DNA of 64,000 nt from Bradyrhizobium sp. cir1 (GTDB lineage: Bacteria; Pseudomonadota; Alphaproteobacteria; Rhizobiales; Xanthobacteraceae), in assembly GCF_014198245.1 (NCBI RefSeq), contig NZ_JACIHE010000019.1:113341-177340 (forward strand), in the 5' to 3' direction. How positions within the stretch are numbered: the first letter of the stretch is position 1; every line of letters starts with the position of its first letter. Made by a program: the position numbers and the translations under genes. Positions 8,092 to 16,083 of this stretch are shown in pieces. Below the pieces are notes generated by a model. The model had not been told where the DNA came from. It searched no databases and saw only the letters and a list, made by a program, of their open reading frames with translations.

Positions 8092-8759
8092 TGATCGCCG
8101 CCTTGTCGTCTCGCGCTCGGCGCCTGCTGACCGATGTCCGCGCTGTTGCAGCGACCGAGTTCGCCATCGTGGCGCCGTTCATGCTGGTGCTCTACGTCGG
8201 CGGCGTCGAGCTCGGCAACGGGCTGGCGATGAACGTCAAGGTCACCGCCACCGCGCACAGCGTTGCCGACATGGTCTCGCAGAATACGGCAATCAGCACG
8301 GCCCGCATGCAAGCCATTCTCGGTTCTGCGCAGGCCATCATGGCGCCTTATGCCGTCAAGGATTCCAGCGGCGCTTCGCTCATTACGATCACGGTGTCTG
8401 AAGTCTCCACCGACGGCAGTGGAAACGCGACCGTGCAATGGAGCGAGTCGACCGCCGGTTCGACGGCGGCGAGAAAGAAGGGCGATCCGATGACCTTGTC
8501 ATCGTTCACCGCACCTGACCCGAACAATCCCAGTAATAAGAATATCTCGCTCATTCTGAGCGAGGTGACCTATAATTACACGACGAACCTCGGCTACACC
8601 ATCGCCGGCACCGTGAAGCTGAGCGACAGCCATTACCTGTTCCCGCGCTGCTCGACGAACAGCCCGGCCTCGTCGAGCTTTCCGTACTACGACGTGAAGT
8701 ATTCCTCGACGTCGACGACCTGCACCTGCATCCAGCACTTGCAGCAGAAGAGCTGCTAA
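8091..8759 (+). CDS. TadE/TadF-like pilus assembly protein
   Basis: Second TadE-family protein of the group, 222 residues. The N-terminal signature is AVAATEFAIVAPFMLVLYVG followed by NGLAMNVKVTATAHSVADMV, the usual helix after the processing region. The C-terminal part is polar and predicted extracytoplasmic, ending in a cysteine-rich tail (CTCIQHLQQKSC) that may be disulphide-bonded. The ATG at 8091 overlaps the stop of the preceding gene by one base, a clear sign of translational coupling. It could equally be described as TadF. Its partners outside this window are unknown. Confidence 0.85.
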   Translation: MIAALSSRARRLLTDVRAVAATEFAIVAPFMLVLYVGGVELGNGLAMNVKVTATAHSVADMVSQNTAISTARMQAILGSAQAIMAPYAVKDSSGASLITITVSEVSTDGSGNATVQWSESTAGSTAARKKGDPMTLSSFTAPDPNNPSNKNISLILSEVTYNYTTNLGYTIAGTVKLSDSHYLFPRCSTNSPASSSFPYYDVKYSSTSTTCTCIQHLQQKSC

Positions 8760-9179
8760 GGCGTCATTCGCAGGGCTACCGCATATAACGTGGCGGGCAG
8801 CTTGCCTGCGGCCATCCTTCGAGACGCCCGCTTCAGGCGGGCCCTCAGGATGAGGACGGAGTGCGCGGCAGCAATTTCAACGGGCACTGACGCTGATTAG
8901 CCTCATCCTGAGGAGGCGCGTAAGCGCCGTCTCGAAGGACGAGGCGTGGGCGCAGGCCGCCGCAACGAGTCATATGCGATAGCCCTGGGGTGAGGCGTGA
9001 GGCACGTGCGACGATGCCATCATGCCAGTGTTTTGCCCGACGGGTCAAATGACTTCTGGCGAGGCGCGGGTCCCGGCAATGTTCAGGCAAGTTCAGCAAT
9101 GTCCATAAACATCTTCGTCAACATCTCGCGGCTGTTCGGGCATAGGAAGCACCCGGACCTTACGGATCAGGATTGACAG
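8760..9179. other. Intergenic region with palindromic repeat
   Basis: This 420-base gap after the Tad genes holds the repeat at 8815-8939. From 8940 to 9179 I see no gene and no clear hairpin. The stretch immediately before 9180 has only a weak purine run as ribosome-binding site for the next gene. Confidence 0.5.
8815..8939. repeat. Palindromic intergenic repeat, family E copy 1
   Basis: Outer arms TCCTTCGAGACG and CGTCTCGAAGGA pair perfectly. Inside are CCTCAGGATGAGG and CCTCATCCTGAGG, also complementary. The family (CCTTCGAG plus CCTCAGGATGA motifs) recurs at 30199-30336 and, rearranged, at 56234-56400. Confidence 0.8.
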
Positions 9180-9674
9180 ATGCTATTGAAGTCTTTGGCG
9201 GCGCGCATGGGCATTGGCGCCGCCTGCCTCGTGCTCGCCGGCATCAGCCCGGTGCGCGCCGAGCCGGTGTTCGACAGTCTGGGCGGCACATGGTCGGGCA
9301 TCGGCACGATGAAGCCGTCGGACGGCCCGCGCGAGAAGGTCCGTTGCAAGGTGGCGTACAACATCACGAGGCCCGGACGTTCCGTGAGCCTCGACCTGCG
9401 CTGTGCCAGCGACGCGTACAAGATGGTCTTGTCTGCGAATATCGAGCAGAGCGGCACCGATCTCTCGGGCAACTGGTTCGAGAGCGAATACCGTCAGGGC
9501 GGCAAGGTCTACGGCACCAACAAGGACGGCTTGATCGAGGCGCGCATTGAAGGAAACACCGTCGCGGCGCTGGTGACGATCCAGACCAAAGCCAATCATC
9601 AATCGTTCCTGATGGAAGCGCCGGGCTCCTGGATGTCGGAGGTCGCGATCGAACTGAACAAGGAGACGAAGTGA
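9180..9674 (+). CDS. Hypothetical exported protein
   Basis: A 164-residue protein I do not recognise by function. Residues 1-27 form a signal peptide (a LAARMGIGAACLVLAGIS core, likely cut after VRA), and the rest is soluble, so it should be periplasmic. There is no lipobox cysteine. The mature part starts FDSLGGTWSGIGTM and has alternating beta-like segments, including SGTDLSGNWFES and EARIEGNTVAALVTI. This suggests a small beta-barrel or lipocalin-like fold, but that is a guess from pattern. It stands alone between the Tad genes and the convergent patatin gene. Similar short exported proteins of unknown role are common in Bradyrhizobium, as I recall them. Confidence 0.7.
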   Translation: MLLKSLAARMGIGAACLVLAGISPVRAEPVFDSLGGTWSGIGTMKPSDGPREKVRCKVAYNITRPGRSVSLDLRCASDAYKMVLSANIEQSGTDLSGNWFESEYRQGGKVYGTNKDGLIEARIEGNTVAALVTIQTKANHQSFLMEAPGSWMSEVAIELNKETK

Positions 9675-9827
9675 CCGCGAGCGCATTGCGAGCCTTCAGA
9701 GGCTTGCTCGTCGCCGCAAATGCCTCCGGAGGGCGCGATCCCGCGCCCCGCGCGTTAAGTCATTGATCCGCCACGTCCCCGCTACTGTGCATGGGGTTGT
9801 TTTCGAACTTTTGTTTGCGGGGTCCCA

Positions 9828-11003
9828 TTACGCACTTTCCGTCTCCCGGTGGACGTCGTGCACGACCAGCCCCATGCCTTCGTCCGGCATCTTGATCCAG
9901 TCGCGGCGCTTCAGGGTGCGCTTGGTGTCCTCGTAGCCGCTCGTCCAGTGCTCGCGCATCGAGGTCCCTGAGAATTCGTGATCCTTGGCGTCGCCCTCAT
10001 AGGCCTTCTGCTGGTAGATCAAGTGCAGGATCGCGATCTCCGGCATGTTGCGCAGGCTCGCTTTCAGCTTGCGCTCCTCCTCGGAGAGCTGCTCGTCCGG
10101 CAGCTTCGCCAGCGCCTTGTAGAGCAGGACCTTGAGGTTGTGCGTGCGGCGGTAGACGTCGGTGTTGTGGCGCGTGCGCGAGGAGTACATGATGTCCTTG
10201 TGGCGCGCCATCACGTCCTGGATCGAGCGCGGCAGCACGCCGCGGGCGCTGAACAGGTCGACCTGGAACACCAGCGAGTTCAAATCGTCCTCCTGGTCGA
10301 GCAGATGCTGCAGCGGGGTGTTGGAGACGATGCCGCCGTCCCAGAAATGATCGGTGCCGATCCGCACCATCGGCAGCGCCGGGGGCAGGGCGCCGGATGC
10401 CATGATGTGTTCCGGCCCGATCTCGTCATGGGCGTTGTCAAAATAGATGAAGTTGCCCGAGAGCACGTTGACCGCGCCGACCGCGAAGCGAACCTTCTTC
10501 TCGTTGATGAGATCGAAGTCGACGAGCTCCAGCAGGCTGTCGCGGAGCGGCGCCGTGTCGTAGTAGCTCGTCGCGGTGCGGGCGCCGACCGGGCTGAACC
10601 ACGGGTTGACCTGATTGGGCGTGAAGAAGCCGGGCTGGCCGAGGGTGGAGGTCACCCACGCGCTGGTGAGGTTGCGCCACTGGCGGAAGACGTCGCCATC
10701 GGGCGTGTAGTGCCAGATCTTGCGGTTGGTGATGCGCTCCCAGAAGACGCGCAGCGCATCGAGCCGTTGCTCCGGCCGGTTGCCGGCGATGATCGCGGAG
10801 TTGATGGCGCCGATCGAGACGCCGCAGACCCAGTCGGGCTCAATGCCGGCCTCGTGCAGCGCCTGGTAGACGCCGGCCTGGTAGGCGCCGAGCGCACCGC
10901 CGCCCTGCAACACCAGCGCGACGCGATCGCAGCGCTCGGGGCGCCAGCCCCGCGAGGGCGGCTGATGGGTCGAGTAAGTCGGCTCGGATGTGCGGGCGTC
11001 CAT
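9828..11003 (-). CDS. Patatin-like phospholipase with DUF3734 C-terminus
   Basis: Predicted serine acyl-hydrolase of 391 residues. The patatin core shows the oxyanion loop LQGGGALGAYQAG (residues 32-44), the nucleophile motif GVSIG (61-65, Ser63) and the DGG dyad with Asp222. The C-terminal third, with RHKDIMYSSRTRHNTDVYR, matches the DUF3734 extension found in patatins that often sit beside polyhydroxybutyrate and ketone-body genes. The frame is open upstream to 11120, but that part is the intergenic repeat. The ATG at 11003 has GGGAGA at a good distance and is chosen. It diverges from acetoacetate decarboxylase, consistent with a link to acetoacetate/PHB metabolism, which is inference. Confidence 0.9.
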   Translation of the reverse strand: MDARTSEPTYSTHQPPSRGWRPERCDRVALVLQGGGALGAYQAGVYQALHEAGIEPDWVCGVSIGAINSAIIAGNRPEQRLDALRVFWERITNRKIWHYTPDGDVFRQWRNLTSAWVTSTLGQPGFFTPNQVNPWFSPVGARTATSYYDTAPLRDSLLELVDFDLINEKKVRFAVGAVNVLSGNFIYFDNAHDEIGPEHIMASGALPPALPMVRIGTDHFWDGGIVSNTPLQHLLDQEDDLNSLVFQVDLFSARGVLPRSIQDVMARHKDIMYSSRTRHNTDVYRRTHNLKVLLYKALAKLPDEQLSEEERKLKASLRNMPEIAILHLIYQQKAYEGDAKDHEFSGTSMREHWTSGYEDTKRTLKRRDWIKMPDEGMGLVVHDVHRETESA

Positions 11004-11020
11004 GGTGATGTCTCCCTGCC

Positions 11021-11069
11021 GAGCATGATCCGGAAAAGTGCGCAGCGGTTTTCCGAAAAGATCATGCTC
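11021..11069. repeat. Palindromic repeat, family D copy 1
   Basis: Perfect 10-bp outer arms GAGCATGATC and GATCATGCTC enclose CGGAAAA and TTTTCCG. The same element occurs at 14620-14664 with the same interior. This copy lies only 18 bases upstream of the patatin start codon, so it may be in its leader or promoter. Confidence 0.85.
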
Positions 11070-11285
11070 CAAAAATAGAGAGCCAGACGATTGCGTCCGG
11101 CGGTGACGGCGTGATGACAATTTCGGCGCCGATGCAGCGCCTGCATGCGCGTCAACCGGAACGGGAATGCCGGCGGTCGCGGGCCTGACGGAAATCCTTC
11201 ACAGCGCAGTCAACGAGCGCGGCTAGCAATTGGCATCGCCGCCTGACGCTGCCGGGCAGGCATCATAGACATCAGGAGACCAGCG

Positions 11286-12068
11286 ATGCGCAGGGAAGAT
11301 GTGCTGAGGCTTCCGTCCATGCCGGCCGCCGGGCCGAGCTATCCGGCCGGGCCCTATCGCTTCGTCAACCGCGAATTCCTCGTCATCACCTACGAGACCG
11401 ATCCGGAGCTGATCCGCGCCGGCCTGCCCGAGCCGCTGGAGCCGATCGAGCAGCCGATCGTGCACTACGAATGGATCAAGATGCCGGACTCCTCCGGCTT
11501 CGGCAGCTACACAGAATCCGGCCTCGTCATCCCCGCGCGCCTCAATGGCGAGGAGGTCAACTTCGTCTCGCAGATGTACCTGGACGACGATCCGCCGATC
11601 GCTGCCGGCCGCGAGATCTGGGGCTTCCCCAAGAAGTACGCCCATCCCAAGCTCGAGATCGTCAAGGATACGCTGACGGGCACGCTGGAATATGCCGGCC
11701 AGCTCGTCGCGATGGGCACGATGGGCTACAAGCACGAGAGCATGGCCGGCAACGGCGATCTCACCCGCGCCACGCTGTCGAAGACGCAGGTGAATCTGAA
11801 GATGATCCCGGGCGTCGACGGCCGGCTCGAGGTCTGCCAGCTCGTCGCGATCAACCTCACCGACATCGTGCCGAAGGGCTCCTGGATGGGACCTGGCCGG
11901 CTACACCTGGTGCCGCATGTCAATGCGCCGGTTGCGGACTTCCCGGTCCGCCGCTGCCTCGGTGCGCACCACTACATCGCCGACCTGACGCTGCCGTTCG
12001 GTCGCGTCGTGCACGACTATGTCAAGGAAGCGGAAGCTGTGGCTGCGACGGGGCTCGCCGCAGAATAG
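11286..12068 (+). CDS. adc: Acetoacetate decarboxylase
   Basis: Cytoplasmic enzyme converting acetoacetate to acetone and CO2 through a Schiff base, 260 residues, close to the usual family length. The active-site stretch GREIWGFPKKYAHP carries the adjacent lysines at 116 and 117, equivalent to the Lys115-Lys116 pair of the clostridial enzyme. The preceding MYLDDDPPIAAGRE and the later RCLGAHHYIADLTLPFGRVVHDY are also characteristic. AGGAG at 11275-11279 supports the ATG at 11286. The gene diverges from the patatin gene across a 282-base gap. A role in acetoacetate disposal linked to polyhydroxybutyrate turnover is likely but not shown by the sequence. Confidence 0.93.
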   Translation: MRREDVLRLPSMPAAGPSYPAGPYRFVNREFLVITYETDPELIRAGLPEPLEPIEQPIVHYEWIKMPDSSGFGSYTESGLVIPARLNGEEVNFVSQMYLDDDPPIAAGREIWGFPKKYAHPKLEIVKDTLTGTLEYAGQLVAMGTMGYKHESMAGNGDLTRATLSKTQVNLKMIPGVDGRLEVCQLVAINLTDIVPKGSWMGPGRLHLVPHVNAPVADFPVRRCLGAHHYIADLTLPFGRVVHDYVKEAEAVAATGLAAE

Positions 12069-12158
12069 GGCGCCATCATCAAACTGTAACACTGGCGTAA
12101 TTGAGTACCCGCGAGAGATCCGGAACTGGCCGCCAGCGGCCTTCCGGAGATGGGCTGC

Positions 12159-13193
12159 ATGGACGTGGGGGTCCGCATGGCTGAGCCGGCGAAGCTTGTC
12201 AGCGCGATGTCGAACACTGACCCCGCCATTCCCGGCCTGGTCTGGGCGTTCCGCCTGCACAGCGACGGCAGCGCCGAGGCGCTGCCGATCGGCCAGCCGA
12301 TCGAGTCCAGCCATGACGGCCGGCTCTGGCTGCATTTCAACCTGACGGACGCGCGCGTGCGTCCATGGATTGCGGCGTCCAGCCTGCCGCCGCTCGCGCG
12401 CGATCTGCTGCTCTCGCACGACACCTTCCAGCAGCTCCACGTGATCGATCATTGCGTCTACGGCGTGTTCTCCGATCTGGTCCGCGAGATCGACAGCGCG
12501 ACCGAGGAGACCGCTTTCCTGCGCTTCGCCATGACCGAGCGGCTCCTGGTCAGCGGCCGCCATCAGGCGCTGTGCTCGGCGGACGCGACGCGCCGGGTGC
12601 TCGAAGGCGGCTACCGCGTCGACAATGTCGCCCATCTCCTGGAAAAGATCGTCGACGAGGTCGCCGACACGCTTGACCGGATGGTCGACAAGCTCGGGCA
12701 GGAGATCGACGACATCGAGGAACGCATTCTCGCCGATGACGCCAAACCCGAGATGCGCCGCAACCTCGGCCGTCTCCGCCGCACCTGCGTCAGGCTGCAT
12801 CGCCAGCTCACCGGCCTGCGCGTGTTGTTTCATCGCCTCGACCAGAAGAACACCGACCACCTCTCGCCCGCGCTTCGCATCCACGCCGGCAAGCTCGCGC
12901 AGCGGCTCGACGGCCTCGATCACGACATCGTCGAGCTGCGCGAGCGCAGCCGCCTGCTCGAGGAGGAGCTGCGTTTCAAGAACGAGGAGGAGAGCAACCG
13001 CCACCTCCACACGCTCTCCATCGTCACCTCGCTGCTGCTGCCGCCAACGCTGATCACCGGCATCTTCGGCATGAACACCAAGGGCCTGCCGCTGACCGAT
13101 GTCGAGACCGGATTTCTCTGGGCGGCGGTGCTGATGGCCTCGTCCGTCGGTGCGGCCTATCTCTTCATGCGGCGGACGGGCATATTCAAGTAG
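12159..13193 (+). CDS. CorA family transporter, ZntB-like
   Basis: Predicted pentameric divalent-cation channel or transporter, 344 residues from the ATG at 12159. The long soluble N-terminal part ends in heptad-like helices (EEILADD to LRERSRLLEEELRFKNEEE). Two C-terminal transmembrane helices follow, with the signature GIFGMNTKGLP between them. The GMN motif is the CorA selectivity filter, and the wider context resembles ZntB-type proteins, so the ion (Mg2+ or Zn2+) is uncertain. In-frame ATGs at 12150 and 12177 are alternatives; CGGAG nine bases upstream favours 12159. It is followed directly by a porin gene. Confidence 0.87.
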   Translation: MDVGVRMAEPAKLVSAMSNTDPAIPGLVWAFRLHSDGSAEALPIGQPIESSHDGRLWLHFNLTDARVRPWIAASSLPPLARDLLLSHDTFQQLHVIDHCVYGVFSDLVREIDSATEETAFLRFAMTERLLVSGRHQALCSADATRRVLEGGYRVDNVAHLLEKIVDEVADTLDRMVDKLGQEIDDIEERILADDAKPEMRRNLGRLRRTCVRLHRQLTGLRVLFHRLDQKNTDHLSPALRIHAGKLAQRLDGLDHDIVELRERSRLLEEELRFKNEEESNRHLHTLSIVTSLLLPPTLITGIFGMNTKGLPLTDVETGFLWAAVLMASSVGAAYLFMRRTGIFK

Positions 13194-13215
13194 AGTATGC
13201 CACCGGATATCGGCC

Positions 13216-14619
13216 GTGATCGGGACTGCCCATAGCTTTCTGTTGCGCCGCGCGGCTGCCATTGCGCTGGCCTGCGCGGTTGCCAGCAGCAGCGCGTTCG
13301 CTGGCGCCAAGGACGAGAGCGCGGCCGGATGGCTGGCGCCGAAATGGTTCAACGAATGGCATGACGGGCTCGCCAACAAGGGCCTGAATTTCGGCGCCAC
13401 CTATATAGCAGACAACATCGCCAACGTCTCCGGCGGTGTGAAGCGCGGCGCGATCCATTTCGGCCGGCTCGATCTGTCGGTCGACGCCGATCTCGACAAG
13501 CTGGTCGGCTGGACCGGCGGCCGCATCTACGCCAATGCCTTCGTGATCTACGGGCAGGGGCTGTCCCGCAACTACGTAATGAATCTCGCTACGATCAGCG
13601 AGATCGAGGCGCTGCCGGACCAGCGGCTCTACAACGCCTATTTCGAGCAGAGCTTCTTCAATGACCGCCTGAACATCAGGGCCGGCCAGCAGGCCGCCGA
13701 CGTCGAGTTCTTCGACAGCCAGACCGACGACCTCTTCATCAACGGCACGTTTGGCTGGCCCGCGATCAAGGCGAGCAACCTTCCGGCCGGCGGCCCGGCG
13801 CCGCCGATCGCGGTGCCCGGCGTTCGCATCAAGGCGGTGCTGTCAGACAAGGTCACCGCCTATGGCGCGGTGTTCAACGGCGATCCCTCGGGCCCGGGCG
13901 ATATCGATCCGCAGCTTCGCGACCATCACGGTCTTGCCTTCCGCGTCAACGATCCGCCCTGGGTGATCGGTCAGGTCCGCTTCAACTACGACATCGACAT
14001 CGGCGGCCGTCCGCTCGCCGGCAATGTCACGCCGGGCGCCTGGAAGCATTATGGCCCGTTCGATAGCCAGCGCTTCACCGCGGCGGGGCAGTCGATCGCC
14101 GATCCCTCGGGAAGCGGCATCCCCGCAAAGCTTCGCGGCAACTACGGCGTCTTCGCGGTCATCGAGCAGGTGCTCTATCGCCCGCCGGAGGTGAGGGACA
14201 ACACGACCTCAGCCTCGCTCCCGGGCATCACGGCGTTCGGCCGCGTCGCCTACAGCCCGCCGGACCGCAACCTGATCGATCTTTATCTCGACGGCGGCAT
14301 CGGCTTCGTCGGCTTCACGCCCGGCCGTCCGCTCGATCGCTTCGGCGTGGCGATGGCCTATATGCGGATCTCGAACACCGCGCGCAATCTCGACATCGAC
14401 ACGAACGTCTACACCGGCGTCCAGGGGCCGGTGCGCAGCAACGAGACCCTGGTCGAGATGATCTACGAGGCGCATATCAAGCCGGGCTGGCTGGTCGCGC
14501 CTTACTTCCAATATGTGTTCCGTCCCTCGGGCGGGATCCCGAATCCGAACGATCCGACCGGGGTCTCGCGGATCGGTGACGCCGCAGTGTTCGGCGTCAC
14601 CACCACGATCAGGTACTAA
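13216..14619 (+). CDS. OprB-type carbohydrate porin
   Basis: Outer-membrane beta-barrel of 467 residues. A signal peptide (RRAAAIALACAVASSSAFA) ends near residue 29. Family features include an early GLNFGATYIADNIANVSGG, LDLSVDADLDKLVGW, an IRAGQQAADVEFFD strand and a final aromatic strand TTTIRY at the C-terminus, the terminal signature of barrels. No ATG lies at the right place. The GTG at 13216 directly precedes the signal peptide and is chosen; upstream codons belong to the end of the CorA gene. It probably admits sugars or small organic solutes. A family D palindrome starts at the base after its stop codon. Confidence 0.87.
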   Translation: MIGTAHSFLLRRAAAIALACAVASSSAFAGAKDESAAGWLAPKWFNEWHDGLANKGLNFGATYIADNIANVSGGVKRGAIHFGRLDLSVDADLDKLVGWTGGRIYANAFVIYGQGLSRNYVMNLATISEIEALPDQRLYNAYFEQSFFNDRLNIRAGQQAADVEFFDSQTDDLFINGTFGWPAIKASNLPAGGPAPPIAVPGVRIKAVLSDKVTAYGAVFNGDPSGPGDIDPQLRDHHGLAFRVNDPPWVIGQVRFNYDIDIGGRPLAGNVTPGAWKHYGPFDSQRFTAAGQSIADPSGSGIPAKLRGNYGVFAVIEQVLYRPPEVRDNTTSASLPGITAFGRVAYSPPDRNLIDLYLDGGIGFVGFTPGRPLDRFGVAMAYMRISNTARNLDIDTNVYTGVQGPVRSNETLVEMIYEAHIKPGWLVAPYFQYVFRPSGGIPNPNDPTGVSRIGDAAVFGVTTTIRY

Positions 14620-14664
14620 GCATGATCCGGAAAAGTGCGCAGCGGTTTTCCGAAAAGATCATGC
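14620..14664. repeat. Palindromic repeat, family D copy 2
   Basis: GCATGATC and GATCATGC arms around the same interior as the copy at 11021-11069. It begins at the base after the porin stop and lies between convergent genes, so it could act as a bidirectional transcription stop. Confidence 0.85.
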
Positions 14665-14677
14665 CTAAAAGAACAAC

Positions 14678-15973
14678 CTAGGCCATCGCTGGCTTCGGCG
14701 CGGCCTTCGGCTGCCGCGACAGCGCCAGCACGATCAGCGCGGCGAACACGCAGAGCGCCCCCGCGATGAAGAAGGCGGGCAGATAGCTCTGGTAGACCGT
14801 GCGCGAGAAGCCTGCCCCGAAGGCGGCAGTGCCGGCGCCGAGCTGATGGCCGGCAAAGATCCAGCCGAACACCAGATTGGCGCGCTCGGGCCCGAACTTC
14901 TGCGCGGTCAGCCGCACTGTCGGCGGGACCGTCGCGATCCAGTCGAGCCCGTAGAACATCGCGAAGATCGAGAGGCCATAGAACGAGAAATCGCTGAAGG
15001 GCAGGAAGATCAACGAGAGCCCGCGCAGGCCGTAGTACCAGAATAGCAGATGGCGATTGTCGTAGCGGTCCGACAGCCAGCCCGACATGATGGTGCCGAA
15101 GAAGTCGAAGATGCCCATCGCGGCGAGCAGGCTCGCGGCCTGCACCTGCGGAATGCCGAAATCGAGGCACATCGGAATTAGATGCACCTGCACGAGGCCG
15201 TTGGTGGAGGCACCGCAGACGAAGAAGGTTGCAAACAGGATCCAGAACGCGGTCGACTTCGAGGCGTCGCGCAGCGTGCCGAGCGCCACCGCGGTGATCG
15301 AGCCGTGGCTCACGGGTGGTGCGGGCAGGGGCTCGGTGCCCTCGTCGCCGAAGGGGCGCAAGCCCACATCGCTCGGCCGGTCGCGCATCGCGAGCAGGAC
15401 GGCCAGTGCGGAGACGCCGAGCATGATGCAGACGAAGCCGAGCGCCAGCCGCCAGCCGAAGCGTTCGGTGAGGCTTGCGAGCAGCGGCAGGAACACGAGC
15501 TGGCCGGTGGCGACGCTCGCGGTCATGATGCCAACCACGAGGCCGCGCCGTGCGGCGAACCAGCGCGTGGCGATGGTCGCGCCCAGCACCAGCGCAGTCA
15601 TGCCGGTGCCGATTCCGATCACGACGCCCCACAAAGCGATGAGCTGCCAGATCTCGGTCATGCCGAGCGAGAGCACAAGTGCCGTGACGACGATGAGCTG
15701 CGCGGTCAGCGTGACGTTGCGCAGGCCGTAGCGGTTGAGCAGGGCGGCGGCGAACGGCGCCATCAGCCCGAACAGGATGAAGCGGATGGAGAGGGCGGAG
15801 GAAATCTGCGCCGTGCTCCAGCCGAACTCCTTCTGCAGGGGAACGATGAACACGCCGGGTGCGCCGACCGTGCCGGCGCTGATCAGCGCGGCGAGGAAGG
15901 TCACGCCGACCATCACCCAGCCATAGTGGATATTGCGGCGGGACAGTGCTGCCGCGAGCCAGTTCGAAATCAT
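14678..15973 (-). CDS. MFS transporter (OxlT/MCT-like)
   Basis: Inner-membrane permease of 431 residues with about twelve transmembrane helices. It opens with IHYGWVMVGVTFLAALISAG and VPLQKEFGWSTAQISSALSI, the pattern of oxalate/formate-antiporter and monocarboxylate-type MFS members. The cytoplasmic loop between helices 2 and 3 (LLNRYGLRNV) and a GWLSDRYDNRHLL repeat after helix 8 mark the two six-helix halves. The substrate is probably a carboxylate but is not determined. It faces the porin gene, with a family D repeat between them, and is co-directional with the thiolase upstream at a 110-base distance. Confidence 0.88.
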   Translation of the reverse strand: MISNWLAAALSRRNIHYGWVMVGVTFLAALISAGTVGAPGVFIVPLQKEFGWSTAQISSALSIRFILFGLMAPFAAALLNRYGLRNVTLTAQLIVVTALVLSLGMTEIWQLIALWGVVIGIGTGMTALVLGATIATRWFAARRGLVVGIMTASVATGQLVFLPLLASLTERFGWRLALGFVCIMLGVSALAVLLAMRDRPSDVGLRPFGDEGTEPLPAPPVSHGSITAVALGTLRDASKSTAFWILFATFFVCGASTNGLVQVHLIPMCLDFGIPQVQAASLLAAMGIFDFFGTIMSGWLSDRYDNRHLLFWYYGLRGLSLIFLPFSDFSFYGLSIFAMFYGLDWIATVPPTVRLTAQKFGPERANLVFGWIFAGHQLGAGTAAFGAGFSRTVYQSYLPAFFIAGALCVFAALIVLALSRQPKAAPKPAMA

Positions 15974-16083
15974 TGGGCCTCAGTGTTGTTGGCGAGCCTC
16001 AAGGGACCCGCGTCATCGTTGCAATCTGGCACAGCTGGAGGAAGTCTTAAATGCCAGACTTCCCTCAATTTCGGACATTGGCG

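Noticed and set aside
8815..8939. Possible CRISPR array or tandem repeats
   Set aside because: The repeats are single inverted units scattered over the window, not regularly spaced direct repeats with unique spacers.
9180..9674. Lipoprotein
   Set aside because: The signal peptide lacks a lipobox cysteine at the cut site; the cysteine in the hydrophobic core is too early.
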